A stretch of 64,000 nucleotides of DNA, from assembly GCA_963803245.1 (NCBI GenBank), contig CAWDLI010000018.1:310001-374000 (forward strand), in the 5' to 3' direction. Position 1 is the stretch's first letter. Every line of letters starts with the position of its first letter. Shown piece by piece: positions 44,673-54,183 of the stretch. Made by a program: the position numbers and the translations under genes. The stretch is from JACVRW01 sp963803245. GTDB taxonomy: Bacteria > Actinomycetota > Thermoleophilia > Solirubrobacterales > Thermoleophilaceae. The notes under the pieces were generated by a model. That model was not told where the DNA came from. It did no database searches and saw nothing but the letters and a program-made list of their open reading frames with translations.

Positions 44673-47600
44673 ATGGACTTTCGGATCCTCGGACCGCTCG
44701 AGGTACACGACGGGGCTCGCACGCTGACCCTCGGCGGGACGAGGCAGCGGGCGCTGCTGGCTCTGCTGTTGCTGCACGCCAACGAGGTGGTGGCCAACGA
44801 CCGTCTCCTCGAGGAGCTCTGGGGCGCGGAGCGGGTCGACGACGCCACCACGGCGCTGCGGGTGGCGGTGTCCCGCCTGCGGCGGGCGCTGGCGGCGGGC
44901 GGGCCGCCGGAGCGCGGCGGCGAGCTGCTGGTCACCCAGGCGCCCGGGTACAAGCTCTGTCTCGACCCGGGCGAGCTGGACGTCCAGCGCTTCGAGGCCC
45001 AGGCGCAGGCGGGCCGGGACGCGCTCGCCGGCGGCGACGCCGCGCTCGCGAGGGAGACGCTGACGGGCGCGCTCTCGCTGTGGCGGGGGCCTCCTCTCTC
45101 CGACCTGGGGTACGAGTCGTTCGCGCAGACGGAGATCGCCCGGCTCGAGGACCTGCGCACCGCCGCGCTCGAGGACCGGATCGCGGCCGACCTGGAGCTC
45201 GGCCGCCATGCGGACGTGGTTGCGGAGCTCCACGAGCTGGCGCAACGTCATCCGCTGCGCGAGCGCGTACGAGAGCAGCTGATGCTCGCGCTCTATCGCT
45301 CCGGGCGCCAGGCCGACGCGCTCGAGGTGTTCATGTCCGCTCGCGCCGCCCTGACCGGCGAGCTCGGGATCGAGCCCGGCCGCGAGCTGCGCGAGCTTCA
45401 GGAGGCGATCCTTCGCCAGGACCCGTTGCTCGACCCGCCGGCCGGTGGAGGCAGCGCAGCGAGCCCCGGCCGAGGCGTGTTCGTGGGACGGGAGCGCGAG
45501 CTCGCGCAGCTCGGCGGGGCCCTCGACGACGTGCTCGGCGGCCACGGACGGCTGGTGCTCCTGGCCGGGGAGCCCGGGATCGGGAAGAGCCAGCTCGCCG
45601 ACGAGCTGCTTCGCCGGGCCAGGGCACGGGGCGCACGCGTACTCGTCGGGCGCTGCTGGGAGGCGGGCGGAGCCCCCGCCTACTGGCCCTGGGTCCAGTC
45701 GCTGCGCGCGTACGCGCGCGAGCTCGAGCCCGGCGACCTGCGAGCGCAGCTCGGCGCCGGGGCGCCGGAGCTCAGCCAGCTGATGCCTGAGCTGCGCGAG
45801 CTGATCCCGGAGCTCCCGGAGCCGCCGGCGTCGCCTTCCGAAGGTGACCGGTTCCGCCTGTTCGAGGCTGCGAGCCTGTTCCTCAGAAACGCCACCGAGG
45901 CGCGGCCGGTGGTGCTCATGCTCGACGATCTCCACGCGGCTGACGAGCCCTCACTGCTGCTGCTGCGCTTCGTCGCTCGCGAGCTGGCCGGGAGTCGCCT
46001 GCTCGTGCTCTGCGCCTTCCGCGACGTGGATCCCACCCTCCAGGCTCCGCTCATCGCCACGCTCGCCGAGCTGGTTCGCGAGCCGCAGACCGCCCAGATC
46101 GAGCTGGGGGGCCTGAACGAGCCCGACCTGGCGAGCTACATCGAGCGCTCCACGGGCATCGAGCCGGCGCCGCTGCTGGTGCAGGCGATCCATGCCGAGA
46201 CCGAGGGCAATCCGCTCTTCGTCGCCGAGGTGGTGCGCCTGCTCGACGCCGAGGGCGGTCTCACCGAGGCCGGAGCGCATCAGCGCATCCCGCCGGGAGT
46301 CCGCGTGGTCATCGGACAGCGCGTGGGGCGCCTCTCCGACCGCTGCCGGGGCCTGCTCGCCCCCGCCTCGGTCATGGGCCGGGAGTTCGGCCTCGACACG
46401 CTCGCCCATATGAGCGAGCTGTCAGGCGACGGGCTTCTGGATGTGCTCGACGAGGCGCTGACCGAGCGCGTGGTCGCCGAGGTGCCGGGCTCGCCCGGCC
46501 GGCTCCGCTTCAGCCATGTCCTGATCCGGGACACCCTCTACGACGAGCTCGGGTCGGGCCGCAGGCTGCGCCTGCACCAGGATGCCGTGGCCGCGCTGGA
46601 GAAGGCCCATTCCGGAGACCTGGAGCCCCATCTCGCGGAGCTCGCGCACCACTCCTTCGCGGCGGGCGCAGCGGGAGAACCGGCCAGGGCGGTCGGCTAT
46701 GCCCGGCGCGCCGGCGACCGCGCGGCGGCGCAGCTCGCCTTCGAAGAGGCCGTGCGCCTGTATGAGATGGCGCTGACCCTGGTGGGCGAGGACCGGGCTC
46801 GCTGCGAGCTGCTCCTGGCTCTCGGCGACGCGCAGGGGAGGTCCGGCGACACGCCCGGGCTCAAGGACTCGTTCCGGAGGGCGGCCGATCTCGCGGAGCG
46901 GCTCGGGCTGGCGGAAGAGCTCGCCCGGGCTGCGCTCGGCTACGGCGGCCGGCTCCTCTGGGAGGTCTCGCGTGGGGACACCGACCACGTGCCGCTGCTG
47001 GAGCGGGCGCTGGCCGCGCTCGGGTCGGGTGACAGCGAGCTCCGGGTCCGCCTGCTCGCGCGCCTGTCCGGTGGTCCGCTGCGCGACACCAGCTACCCGT
47101 CCGAGCGACGGCGCTCGCTCAGCGAGGAGGCGCTAGCGATGGCACGCCGCCTCGGCGCCCCGGGCACGCTGGCGTACGCGCTTTCCGGCTACATCGCCGC
47201 CAATCACGCGCCGGACTTCGCGGAGAGGCAGGTGACTCTGGGCACGGAGCTCATCCAGCTGTCCCTCGAGACCGGCGACCGGGAACGCGCCGCCGAGGGT
47301 TACGAGCATCGGGCGACCGCGCTCATCGAGCTCGGCGAGATGCGAAGGGCGAAGGCCGACTTCGCGGCCCTGGCGACCACGGCGCAGGAGCTCCGCCAGC
47401 CCTCGCAGGAGTGGTTCGTGGAGGTCTACGGCGCCCTCGTCGACTTGCTCGAAGGCAGGCTCGCCGAGGCGGAGCGTTCGATCGAGGCCGCGCTGAGAGT
47501 GGGCGAGCGCGCCCAGAGCTGGAACGCCGCCGTCTCATACGGCCTCCAGCTCTACCTGCTCCGTCGCGAGCAGGGCCGGGTCAGCGAGATCGAGGACCTG

Positions 47601-48068
47601 GTCCGGCGCTCTGTGGAGGAGTACCCGGGCTACCCGATCTGGCGCTGCGTGCTTGCGCACATGGCGGGCGAGCTCGGTTACGTGCCCGAGGCCCGGGCCG
47701 TCGTGGCCGCGCTCGCCGCCGACGACTTCGCGAGCGTGCCGTTCGACGAGGAATGGCTCGTGAGCATGAGCCTGATCGCGGAGACCACGTGCGCACTCGG
47801 CGAGGCCGAGCTGGCAGAGGCGCTCTACGAGCGGCTGCTGCCGTACGCCGACCGCGTGGCCATCAGCTACCCCGAGGTGAGCTGCGGCGCTGTTGCCCGC
47901 TACCTGGGACTGCTCGCCACGACGGCCGGCGCCTGGGACGACGCCGAGCAGTGCTTCCGGCAGGCGGTGGAAGTCCACGAACGGATCGGGGCGGAGTCCT
48001 GGCTCGCTCGCACCCGGCGCGACCACGCGGCCATGCTCACGGCCCGCGACGCGGCGCCGGCTCGTTGA
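44673..48068 (+). CDS. SARP/AfsR-type regulator: BTAD + AAA ATPase + TPR
   Basis: 1131 residues. Winged-helix DNA-binding domain (about 1-95: MDFRILGPLEVHDG, LLALLLLHANEVVANDRLLEELWG), BTAD (about 100-245: RFEAQAQAGRDALAGGDAALARETL, HPLRERVREQLMLALYRSGRQADALEVF), AAA_16 ATPase starting VFVGRERELAQLGG near 269 with Walker A GEPGIGKS near 299 and Walker B VLMLDDLHAADEP near 414, then TPR-like helices to the end. Such proteins activate secondary-metabolite or transport genes in response to a signal sensed by the TPR part. The next gene is an MFS exporter; the small membrane peptide is divergent. Confidence 0.92.
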   Translation: MDFRILGPLEVHDGARTLTLGGTRQRALLALLLLHANEVVANDRLLEELWGAERVDDATTALRVAVSRLRRALAAGGPPERGGELLVTQAPGYKLCLDPGELDVQRFEAQAQAGRDALAGGDAALARETLTGALSLWRGPPLSDLGYESFAQTEIARLEDLRTAALEDRIAADLELGRHADVVAELHELAQRHPLRERVREQLMLALYRSGRQADALEVFMSARAALTGELGIEPGRELRELQEAILRQDPLLDPPAGGGSAASPGRGVFVGRERELAQLGGALDDVLGGHGRLVLLAGEPGIGKSQLADELLRRARARGARVLVGRCWEAGGAPAYWPWVQSLRAYARELEPGDLRAQLGAGAPELSQLMPELRELIPELPEPPASPSEGDRFRLFEAASLFLRNATEARPVVLMLDDLHAADEPSLLLLRFVARELAGSRLLVLCAFRDVDPTLQAPLIATLAELVREPQTAQIELGGLNEPDLASYIERSTGIEPAPLLVQAIHAETEGNPLFVAEVVRLLDAEGGLTEAGAHQRIPPGVRVVIGQRVGRLSDRCRGLLAPASVMGREFGLDTLAHMSELSGDGLLDVLDEALTERVVAEVPGSPGRLRFSHVLIRDTLYDELGSGRRLRLHQDAVAALEKAHSGDLEPHLAELAHHSFAAGAAGEPARAVGYARRAGDRAAAQLAFEEAVRLYEMALTLVGEDRARCELLLALGDAQGRSGDTPGLKDSFRRAADLAERLGLAEELARAALGYGGRLLWEVSRGDTDHVPLLERALAALGSGDSELRVRLLARLSGGPLRDTSYPSERRRSLSEEALAMARRLGAPGTLAYALSGYIAANHAPDFAERQVTLGTELIQLSLETGDRERAAEGYEHRATALIELGEMRRAKADFAALATTAQELRQPSQEWFVEVYGALVDLLEGRLAEAERSIEAALRVGERAQSWNAAVSYGLQLYLLRREQGRVSEIEDLVRRSVEEYPGYPIWRCVLAHMAGELGYVPEARAVVAALAADDFASVPFDEEWLVSMSLIAETTCALGEAELAEALYERLLPYADRVAISYPEVSCGAVARYLGLLATTAGAWDDAEQCFRQAVEVHERIGAESWLARTRRDHAAMLTARDAAPAR

Positions 48069-48112
48069 AATAGATACGCCAGCGTTGCGTAATTGCCGAA
48101 GGTGTGCTTCAC

Positions 48113-48141
48113 TATCGATACGTGACCGTTTCGTATCGATA
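48113..48141. promoter_or_regulatory. TetR operator of the MFS exporter
   Basis: TATCGATACG and CGTATCGATA form perfect 10-base arms (48113-48122, 48132-48141) with a 9-base spacer. It lies 17 bases before the exporter ATG and overlaps the likely promoter; the coupled TetR gene downstream is the obvious repressor. Confidence 0.8.
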
Positions 48142-48158
48142 AAGGAAAGGACGCTCTC

Positions 48159-49709
48159 ATGGCACCCACGACAGGCAAGGCATATCAGCGGCGCTGGTGG
48201 ACACTGCTCGTGCTCTCCGTCTCGCTGCTCGTCATCTCGCTGGACAACACGATCCTCAACGTCGCGCTTCCGACCATCGAGCGCGACCTCGGCGCCTCGG
48301 CGAGCGACCTTCAGTGGATCGTGGACTCGTACACGCTGGTCTTCGCCGGCCTGCTGCTGATGATGGGCAGCCTCGGCGATCGGTTCGGGCGGCGCCGCGC
48401 ACTGGTCGTAGGGCTGGGCATCTTCGGCGCGGGCTCGCTGCTCTCGGCGCTGGCAGGGAGCGCGGACACGCTGATCGCGAGCCGCGCGCTCATGGGAATC
48501 GGCGGCGCGCTGATCATGCCGTCCACCCTCTCGATCCTGACGAACGTCTTCCCCGCCGAGGAACGGCCGAAGGCGATCGGAATCTGGGCGGCGGTCGCAG
48601 GGCTCGGCATCGCCATCGGCCCGGTCGGCGGCGGCTGGCTTATCGAGCACTTCGACTGGAGCTCGGTCTTCCTCGTGAACCTGCCGATCGTGGCGCTCGC
48701 CCTGGCGGCGGCTCCCGCGCTCGTGCCGGAGTCGCGCGACCCGAAGAAGTCACGGCTGGATCCGCTTGGCGCGGTGCTCTCGACGACCGGTCTCGGGGCG
48801 CTCACCTGGGCGATCATCGAAGGGCAGCACGGCTGGACCGCCCCCGGACCGCTCGCCGGGTTCGGCGTGGCGCTCGTGGCGCTCACGGCCTTCGTGGCCT
48901 GGGAGCTCCGCACCCCCTCCCCGATGCTCGACGTGAGGCTCTTCCGCGTGAGCCGCTTCACCGGGGCAAGCGTCTCGATCGCGCTCGTGTTCTTCTCCCT
49001 GTTCGGCGCGATCTTCTTCCTGACGATGTACCTGCAGGAGGTGAAGGACTACGAGCCGCTGGCCGCCGGCCTGCGCATCACCCCGGTGGCGCTCGGGCTG
49101 GTGCTCGGAGGCCCTCTCTCGGCGAAGCTCGCCGAGCGCCTGGGCACCCGCGCAGTCGTGGCAGCGGGGCTGACGATCGTGGCGACGGCTCTGGTCCTGA
49201 TGTCGGGGGCGGACGCCGCCACCGCATACAGCTCGCTCGCGGCCGCCCTGGTGCTGCTCGGCTTCGGGATGGGAGCGACCATGGCCCCGGCCACGGAATC
49301 GATCATGAGCTCCCTCCCGCTCGCCCACGCAGGGGTGGGCTCGGCCATGAACGACACGGTCCGCCTGGTCGGCGGCACGCTCGGAGTGGCGATCCTCGGG
49401 AGCCTCCTGTCCGGCCAGTACGGTGCGGACATGGAGGGGGCCGTCAAGGATCTGCCCGAGCCGGCTCGGGCAGCCGCGGAGGGCTCCGTCGGCGGCGCGA
49501 GCGCCGTGGCGGAGCGGATCGGCGGCGACGCCGGGGCCACCCTCAGCCGCATCGCGGAGAGCGCCTACACGTCGGCAATGGGCACGACGATGCTCGTGGC
49601 CGCCGGAGTGGCGATGGCGGGAGCGCTGGTGGCGCTCCTCGTGCTGCCCGGCCGCGCGCGCGAGCGCGTCGAGAAGCGGGCCGTCATGGCCGAGCTGGTG
49701 CCGGCGTGA
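48159..49709 (+). CDS. MFS drug exporter, DHA2 (14-span) type
   Basis: 516 residues, about 14 helices. LDNTILNVALPTIERDLGASASDLQWIVDSYTLVFAGLLLMMGSLGDRFGRRRAL contains motif D1 and motif A of EmrB/QacA transporters. GPVGGGWLIEHFDWSSVFLVNLP is motif C. Proton-driven export of toxic hydrophobic compounds or a secondary metabolite. Shine-Dalgarno AAAGGAAAGG upstream of ATG. Stop overlaps the TetR GTG start. Confidence 0.93.
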   Translation: MAPTTGKAYQRRWWTLLVLSVSLLVISLDNTILNVALPTIERDLGASASDLQWIVDSYTLVFAGLLLMMGSLGDRFGRRRALVVGLGIFGAGSLLSALAGSADTLIASRALMGIGGALIMPSTLSILTNVFPAEERPKAIGIWAAVAGLGIAIGPVGGGWLIEHFDWSSVFLVNLPIVALALAAAPALVPESRDPKKSRLDPLGAVLSTTGLGALTWAIIEGQHGWTAPGPLAGFGVALVALTAFVAWELRTPSPMLDVRLFRVSRFTGASVSIALVFFSLFGAIFFLTMYLQEVKDYEPLAAGLRITPVALGLVLGGPLSAKLAERLGTRAVVAAGLTIVATALVLMSGADAATAYSSLAAALVLLGFGMGATMAPATESIMSSLPLAHAGVGSAMNDTVRLVGGTLGVAILGSLLSGQYGADMEGAVKDLPEPARAAAEGSVGGASAVAERIGGDAGATLSRIAESAYTSAMGTTMLVAAGVAMAGALVALLVLPGRARERVEKRAVMAELVPA

Positions 49710-50317
49710 GCTCACAGCCGGAAGCGGCCGCCCGCGGACGCGGGCGGCCGCGGAGCCAGGAGGCGCACCGCGCGATCCTCACCGCCACCCTCGAGCTCCT
49801 CGGCGCCGAGGGGTTCCGCGGCCTGACCATCGAGGGCGTGGCCGAGCGTGCCGGGGTGGGCAAGACCACGATCTACCGGCGCTGGCCCTCCAAGACGGAG
49901 CTCGTGGCGGAGGCAATCGACCAGATCCGGCCCCCGAACGCGCCGCCCGACAGTGGGAGCCTCGAGGGAGACCTCGGCGGCCTGATGCGATCGCAGCGAG
50001 AGCGCGTGGGCACCACTCCCGGACTGCGCCGGCTGATCCCCGTGCTGCTGACCGAGGCGACCCAGGACCCTGCGTTCCTGAAGCTGGTCACCGAAGGCGT
50101 GATCGAGCCGATCCGCGACGTTCTGCGAGAGCTGATCCGGCGGGGGATCGAGCGCGGCGAGCTACGGCCGGACGTGGACGAGGAGGCGCTCGTGGACCTG
50201 CTTCACGCCGTGCCCGTGTACCGGATCCTGCTGGCCGGCGGCGACACCTCGAAGGTCGGAAACGTGCCCTCGCGCATCGTGCCGCTGCTGCTCGCCGGCG
50301 CCGGCGCTAGCGGTTGA
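49706..50317 (+). CDS. TetR-family repressor of the exporter
   Basis: 203 residues. Helix-turn-helix near 25-65: AILTATLELLGAEGFRGLTIEGVAERAGVGKTTIYRRWPSKTELV. C-terminal TetR_C-like ligand domain with GLRRLIPVLLTEATQDPAF. GTG overlaps the exporter stop (GTGA), a classic exporter-repressor pair. The strong palindrome at 48113-48141 is the likely target. The 3' end overlaps the convergent esterase by 11 bases. Confidence 0.92.
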   Translation: MSSQPEAAARGRGRPRSQEAHRAILTATLELLGAEGFRGLTIEGVAERAGVGKTTIYRRWPSKTELVAEAIDQIRPPNAPPDSGSLEGDLGGLMRSQRERVGTTPGLRRLIPVLLTEATQDPAFLKLVTEGVIEPIRDVLRELIRRGIERGELRPDVDEEALVDLLHAVPVYRILLAGGDTSKVGNVPSRIVPLLLAGAGASG

Positions 50318-51497
50318 CGAGGCCGGCGCACACGCGCGGCAGACGCCGCTCGAACGGCAGCCGCGCCCTCAACCGGCAACCTCCCGGGCCGCTGATCGCC
50401 ACCCTGCCGCGGCCCTTTGCCTTCAGCGTGCGGCCGGAGCGCCTGAACGTCGCGACCGCGGACGGGGGCGCGGCGAAGCGGAACCCGAGGCCCCACATCT
50501 CGCCCGACGTGGCGACGGTGCGGTAGACCCACCCGCGCGGCCGCTCGGGCACCGGCCCGAAGAAGCGCCAGGCCCGCGCCTGGACGAAGGCCCGGTCCCA
50601 CACGCCGAAGGTGTGCACGCCGCACGTCGTCACGGCGGTCACGTCCGCGCCGGCGGCGCGGACGGCGGCCGCGAACGGAGCCTGCTGGCTGTTGATGATC
50701 AGCTCGGTCGCCCGGTCCAGCGCCAGACCCGACGGGCCGATCGGGTCCTGTGGGCAGTTGTTGCCGTCGCCCGAGGTCAGGTACAGGCGGGTGTGGCGGT
50801 AGTTGGGAGCGAGCGCCTGCGGGCTGTTCCCCTCGGCGTACGGGGCCGCCGCGGGGCCGAACATGTCCTGGTAGCCGGCGCCGGCGGCGCCGTTGGTGCC
50901 CGCGAACAGCGTCAGGCCGTCCTGCGCGATGCGGGACTGCGTGTCGGGGAAGGCGGCGGAGAAGCCCACGGCCGACCCGAAGTAGCCGGGCAGCATGGCC
51001 GCGTAGCGGAGCGTGCCCTGCCCACCCATCGAGATGCCGCCGATCGCGTGCCAGCGCCGGCCGGGACGGATGCGGTAGCGGCGCTCGATCGTCTGGCGCA
51101 GGAGCTTCAGGTGGTAGGTGGCCCAGGCGGGGTCGCCGCGCCGCCCGCCGTTCCACCAGTCGGCGTACATCCCGAACTTGCCGCCGTCGGGCATCACGAT
51201 GACGGCGGGCAGGCCGGCGGCGAGCTCGGTGATGCCGGGGATCCAGGTGTCGGTGCCACCGTTGGCGCCGTGAAGTAGCCAGAGCACGGGATAGCGGCGC
51301 CTCGGATGGTCGCGGTATCCGTCCGGCAGCAGGACGTTGACCTTCGGGGCGGCGCGGCCGTTCTCGAGCGCGCCCCCTGGAGCGGTCGGGTCGACGAGCC
51401 GGCTCGGCAGCTCGAAGCTGCGCAGCTCGGCGGCGGCGGCGGGCGCGGCCGCCACGAGCATCACAGCGGCGGCCGCGATGAGCGCAGCGCGTCTCAT
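50307..51497 (-). CDS. secreted esterase of the esterase D / Ag85 family
   Basis: 396 residues. Signal peptide MRRAALIAAAAVMLVAAAPAAAA, then an alpha/beta hydrolase: VLWLLHGANGGTDTWIP, PAVIVMPDGGKFGMYADWW, nucleophile elbow GGISMGGQGTLRYAA, His in TTCGVHTFGVWD near 290. A C-terminal beta domain of about 80 residues follows. Probably cleaves an acyl or carbohydrate ester outside the cell. ATG overlaps the TetR stop (ATGA), so it is the last gene of the thiolase-MaoC-TetR operon. Confidence 0.88.
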   Translation of the reverse strand: MRRAALIAAAAVMLVAAAPAAAAELRSFELPSRLVDPTAPGGALENGRAAPKVNVLLPDGYRDHPRRRYPVLWLLHGANGGTDTWIPGITELAAGLPAVIVMPDGGKFGMYADWWNGGRRGDPAWATYHLKLLRQTIERRYRIRPGRRWHAIGGISMGGQGTLRYAAMLPGYFGSAVGFSAAFPDTQSRIAQDGLTLFAGTNGAAGAGYQDMFGPAAAPYAEGNSPQALAPNYRHTRLYLTSGDGNNCPQDPIGPSGLALDRATELIINSQQAPFAAAVRAAGADVTAVTTCGVHTFGVWDRAFVQARAWRFFGPVPERPRGWVYRTVATSGEMWGLGFRFAAPPSAVATFRRSGRTLKAKGRGRVAISGPGGCRLRARLPFERRLPRVCAGLVNR

Positions 51498-52105
51498 CGG
51501 CCGAGCTGCGCCAGCAGCTCTTCACGCAGGCGTGGCCACGGGTCGCGCCGGCGACGCCCGCGCGGCTCGAACTGCTCGGTCAGGGCGAGGCCGCGACAGG
51601 CGCTGAAGAGGAGCAGCACCTTGCCCTCGGTGTCCTCGTCCGCGGCGAACTCGCCGACCGCCTCTGTGACGAGGCCGGTGATCGCCCGCGCGATCCTCCG
51701 CTCGCCTGCAACGAGGCGCTCGTAGAGCTCGGGCTCGTCGGCGGCGGCCACCCACAGCTTCATGAACACGACGAAGATCGGGCTCGCGAAGTCGGCCCAC
51801 ATCAGGTCGAGCAGATCACGCATGCGCTGCTCCCGCGGACCCGCGAACCGCTTGGCGCGCCGGCGGCTCGCATCGATCCGCCGCTCGACGAGGTGCTCCG
51901 CCGCCGCCGCCACGAGGTCGACGCGACGGGGGAAGTGGTACGCCTGCGCTCCCGCCGAGACGCCCGCGCGCTCGGCCACGCGGCGGGTCGTGGTCTGCGC
52001 ATAGCCGATCTCGAGGATGCTCTCGATCGTCGCGTCGAGGAGCTTCGCGCGGGTCTCCGTGCGGCGTTCCTCCTGGGTCCGCTGGGGGCGCAGCGCGGTC
52101 GTCAC
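51494..52105 (-). CDS. TetR-family regulator of the thiolase operon
   Basis: 203 residues from GTG 52105, which overlaps the MaoC stop. HTH region KLLDATIESILEIGYAQTTTRRVAERAGVSAGAQAYHFPRRVDLV; C-terminal domain with WADFASPIFVVFMKLWVAAADEPELYERL. Likely controls its own operon by binding the palindrome at 54184-54209 and releasing it on an acyl-CoA or related ligand (inference). Confidence 0.88.
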   Translation of the reverse strand: MTTALRPQRTQEERRTETRAKLLDATIESILEIGYAQTTTRRVAERAGVSAGAQAYHFPRRVDLVAAAAEHLVERRIDASRRRAKRFAGPREQRMRDLLDLMWADFASPIFVVFMKLWVAAADEPELYERLVAGERRIARAITGLVTEAVGEFAADEDTEGKVLLLFSACRGLALTEQFEPRGRRRRDPWPRLREELLAQLGR

Positions 52106-52959
52106 AGGGGATCCCCGAGCACCGCGAGGCCGTCGCGCAGGACCGCGGTCCCGTCGACCGTCGTCTCGAAGGCGTAATTCTCGCCCTGCCTCGCCCATGC
52201 GCGCGTGTGGATCTCCTGCCCCGGCAGGACCGGCTTCGAGAAGCGCACCGCGAGCCGGCGCAGCCGGCGGGCGTCCGATCCACCCAGCTCGCCAAGGATG
52301 GCCCAGGTGGTGAACGCCAGGACGCAGAACCCGTGGGCGATGATGCCCGGCAGCCCGGCGCTGCGCGCGAACTCCTCGTCGGTGTGGATCGGCATCGGAT
52401 CGCCCGAGGCTTCGGCGTAGCGATATGTCTGGTCGTCATCGATGCGCTGCGTCGCGTCGAGGGCGGGCGCCTGCTCGCGCAGCGCGTCGTCGAATCGGTG
52501 GCCGGGCGACAGCTCGCCGAGCTTCCGCCCATCGTCGAAGCCGCGTATGAAGAAGGTCACGTACTGCTCGTTGACGGGCTCGCCCCGGTCGTCGCGGGTC
52601 TCCAGGTAGACGGCCGCGCGGGTGCCGTTCGGCAACCCCTCGAACCCGGTCATCTTTCCGCGTGCGACCAGCCTGTCACCGGGGCGCAGGGCGCGGTGGA
52701 AGCGGAAGTCCTGCTCCCCGTGCAGGATCCTGCCGAGCAGGGCGGGCGGGACGACCTTGAGCGCAGGCTCCACCAGCGACTGGAATACGGGAACGATCGC
52801 GAACACGGGCGGCGCGACCTCTCCCTCGAGATGTGCCTCGATCGGATCGTTCGTGGCCAGCGCGTACTGGGCGATGCGCTCGGCGGTGACCTCGAACTCC
52901 CGCTCCTCGGTCCATGCTCCGAGCGCGCTCTCGTCTAGGTTCAGCGTCTCCGTCGACAT
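52102..52959 (-). CDS. MaoC-like double hotdog hydratase/dehydrogenase
   Basis: 285 residues, two hotdog halves. Second half holds the hydratase-2 motif: SGDPMPIHTDEEFARSAGLPGIIAHGFCVLAFT (Asp and His of the Asp-x4-His site). First half: EFEVTAERIAQYALATNDPIEAHL, FRFHRALRPGDRLVARGKM. Hydrates 2-enoyl-CoA thioesters in the cytosol. ATG 52959 lies 2 bases past the thiolase stop. Confidence 0.9.
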   Translation of the reverse strand: MSTETLNLDESALGAWTEEREFEVTAERIAQYALATNDPIEAHLEGEVAPPVFAIVPVFQSLVEPALKVVPPALLGRILHGEQDFRFHRALRPGDRLVARGKMTGFEGLPNGTRAAVYLETRDDRGEPVNEQYVTFFIRGFDDGRKLGELSPGHRFDDALREQAPALDATQRIDDDQTYRYAEASGDPMPIHTDEEFARSAGLPGIIAHGFCVLAFTTWAILGELGGSDARRLRRLAVRFSKPVLPGQEIHTRAWARQGENYAFETTVDGTAVLRDGLAVLGDPL

Positions 52960-52961
52960 CG

Positions 52962-54161
52962 TCAGGCCGCGCGCCGGTAGGCGGTCACGACGGCAGTGCC
53001 GCCCAGGCCGATGTTGTGCTGGAGCGCCGCCTGGACATCCTCGACCTGCCGACCGCCGGCATCGCCGCGGAGCTGCCACGTCAACTCGGTGCACTGGGCG
53101 AGACCGGTGGCGCCGAGCGGGTGGCCCTTGGAGATCAGCCCGCCAGACGGGTTCACGACCCACTTCCCGCCGTACGTCGTGTCGGCGTCGTCGACGAGCC
53201 GCGGCCCCTCGCCCTCGTCGGCCAGACCGAGCGCCTCGTAGAGCAGGAGCTCGTTGGCCGAGAAGCAGTCGTGCAGCTCGATGACCTGGAAGTCCTCCGG
53301 GCCGAGCCCTGACTGCTCGTAGACGGCCCGGGCGGCCTGCACGTTCATGTCGTAGCCGATCACGTCGCGGGCCCTGCGCGTCGAGAGCGACGTCTCGTAG
53401 TCCGTCACGAGCGACTGGCCGGCGATCTCGATCGCCCGGTCCGCGAGCCCATGGCGGTCGACGAAGTCCTCGCTCGCCAGGATCGCCGCTGCCGCGCCGT
53501 CGGAGGTGGGCGAGCACTGGAGCTTCGTGAGCGGCTCGTAGATCATCGGCGCCTCCAGGATCTCGTCGAGTGTGTACGAGACCTGGAACTGGGCGTTCGG
53601 GTTGTTCGTCGAGTGCTCGTGGTTCTTCTGGCCGATGCGGGCGAAGTGCTCGGGCTCCGAGCCGTGGTCGCGCATGTGCTCCCGCCCGGCCGCCCCGAAC
53701 ATCCACGGCGCCGGCGGCATGCCGACCTCGGAGATCTCGGCCAGGAGCTTGCCGTGACGCGCGATCGGCGGCTCGCGGTCTGTGAACGTCGCCCCCAGCG
53801 AGCCCGGCTGCATCTTCTCGAAGCCAAGGGCGAGGGTGCAGTCGGCGAGGCCGCCGCGAACGGCCTGCGCGGCCAGGTACAGCGCGCTCGAGCCGGTCGA
53901 GCAGTTGGAGTTCACGTTGAACACGGGGATGCCGGTCATCCCGAGCTCGTACACCGCGCGGTGCCCGGAGCAGGACTCGCCGTACACGTAGCCGGCGTAC
54001 GCCTGCTCGACGTCGTCGTAGGCGATATCCGCGTCGGCCACGGCCGCGGTCCCTGCCTCACGGGCCCAGTCGTGGTAGTCGCCCTCCTTGGTGCCCGGCT
54101 TGTCGAACTTCGTCATCCCCACGCCGATCACGTAGGCACTGCCCCCGCTGCCGTTCTTCAT
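52962..54161 (-). CDS. thiolase-family lipid-transfer protein (SCP-x/Ltp type)
   Basis: 399 residues. Nucleophile Cys in NVNSNCSTGSSALYLAAQAV near 89, HDCFSANELLLYEALG (His region), NPSGGLISKGHPLGATGLAQ near 346-360 and C-terminal HNIGLGGTAVVTAYRR. Belongs to the thiolase branch annotated as lipid-transfer proteins, which in actinobacteria cleave or retro-aldol branched acyl-CoAs in steroid/fatty acid breakdown. First gene of a four-gene operon. A 26-base palindrome lies upstream. Confidence 0.92.
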   Translation of the reverse strand: MKNGSGGSAYVIGVGMTKFDKPGTKEGDYHDWAREAGTAAVADADIAYDDVEQAYAGYVYGESCSGHRAVYELGMTGIPVFNVNSNCSTGSSALYLAAQAVRGGLADCTLALGFEKMQPGSLGATFTDREPPIARHGKLLAEISEVGMPPAPWMFGAAGREHMRDHGSEPEHFARIGQKNHEHSTNNPNAQFQVSYTLDEILEAPMIYEPLTKLQCSPTSDGAAAAILASEDFVDRHGLADRAIEIAGQSLVTDYETSLSTRRARDVIGYDMNVQAARAVYEQSGLGPEDFQVIELHDCFSANELLLYEALGLADEGEGPRLVDDADTTYGGKWVVNPSGGLISKGHPLGATGLAQCTELTWQLRGDAGGRQVEDVQAALQHNIGLGGTAVVTAYRRAA

Positions 54162-54183
54162 GTCACTCCCTCGGACTCAGGCA

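Noticed and set aside
44619..45935. 438-residue frame antisense to the SARP regulator
   Set aside because: Shadow of a well-supported gene; low-complexity Arg/Glu/Leu composition and no recognisable domain.
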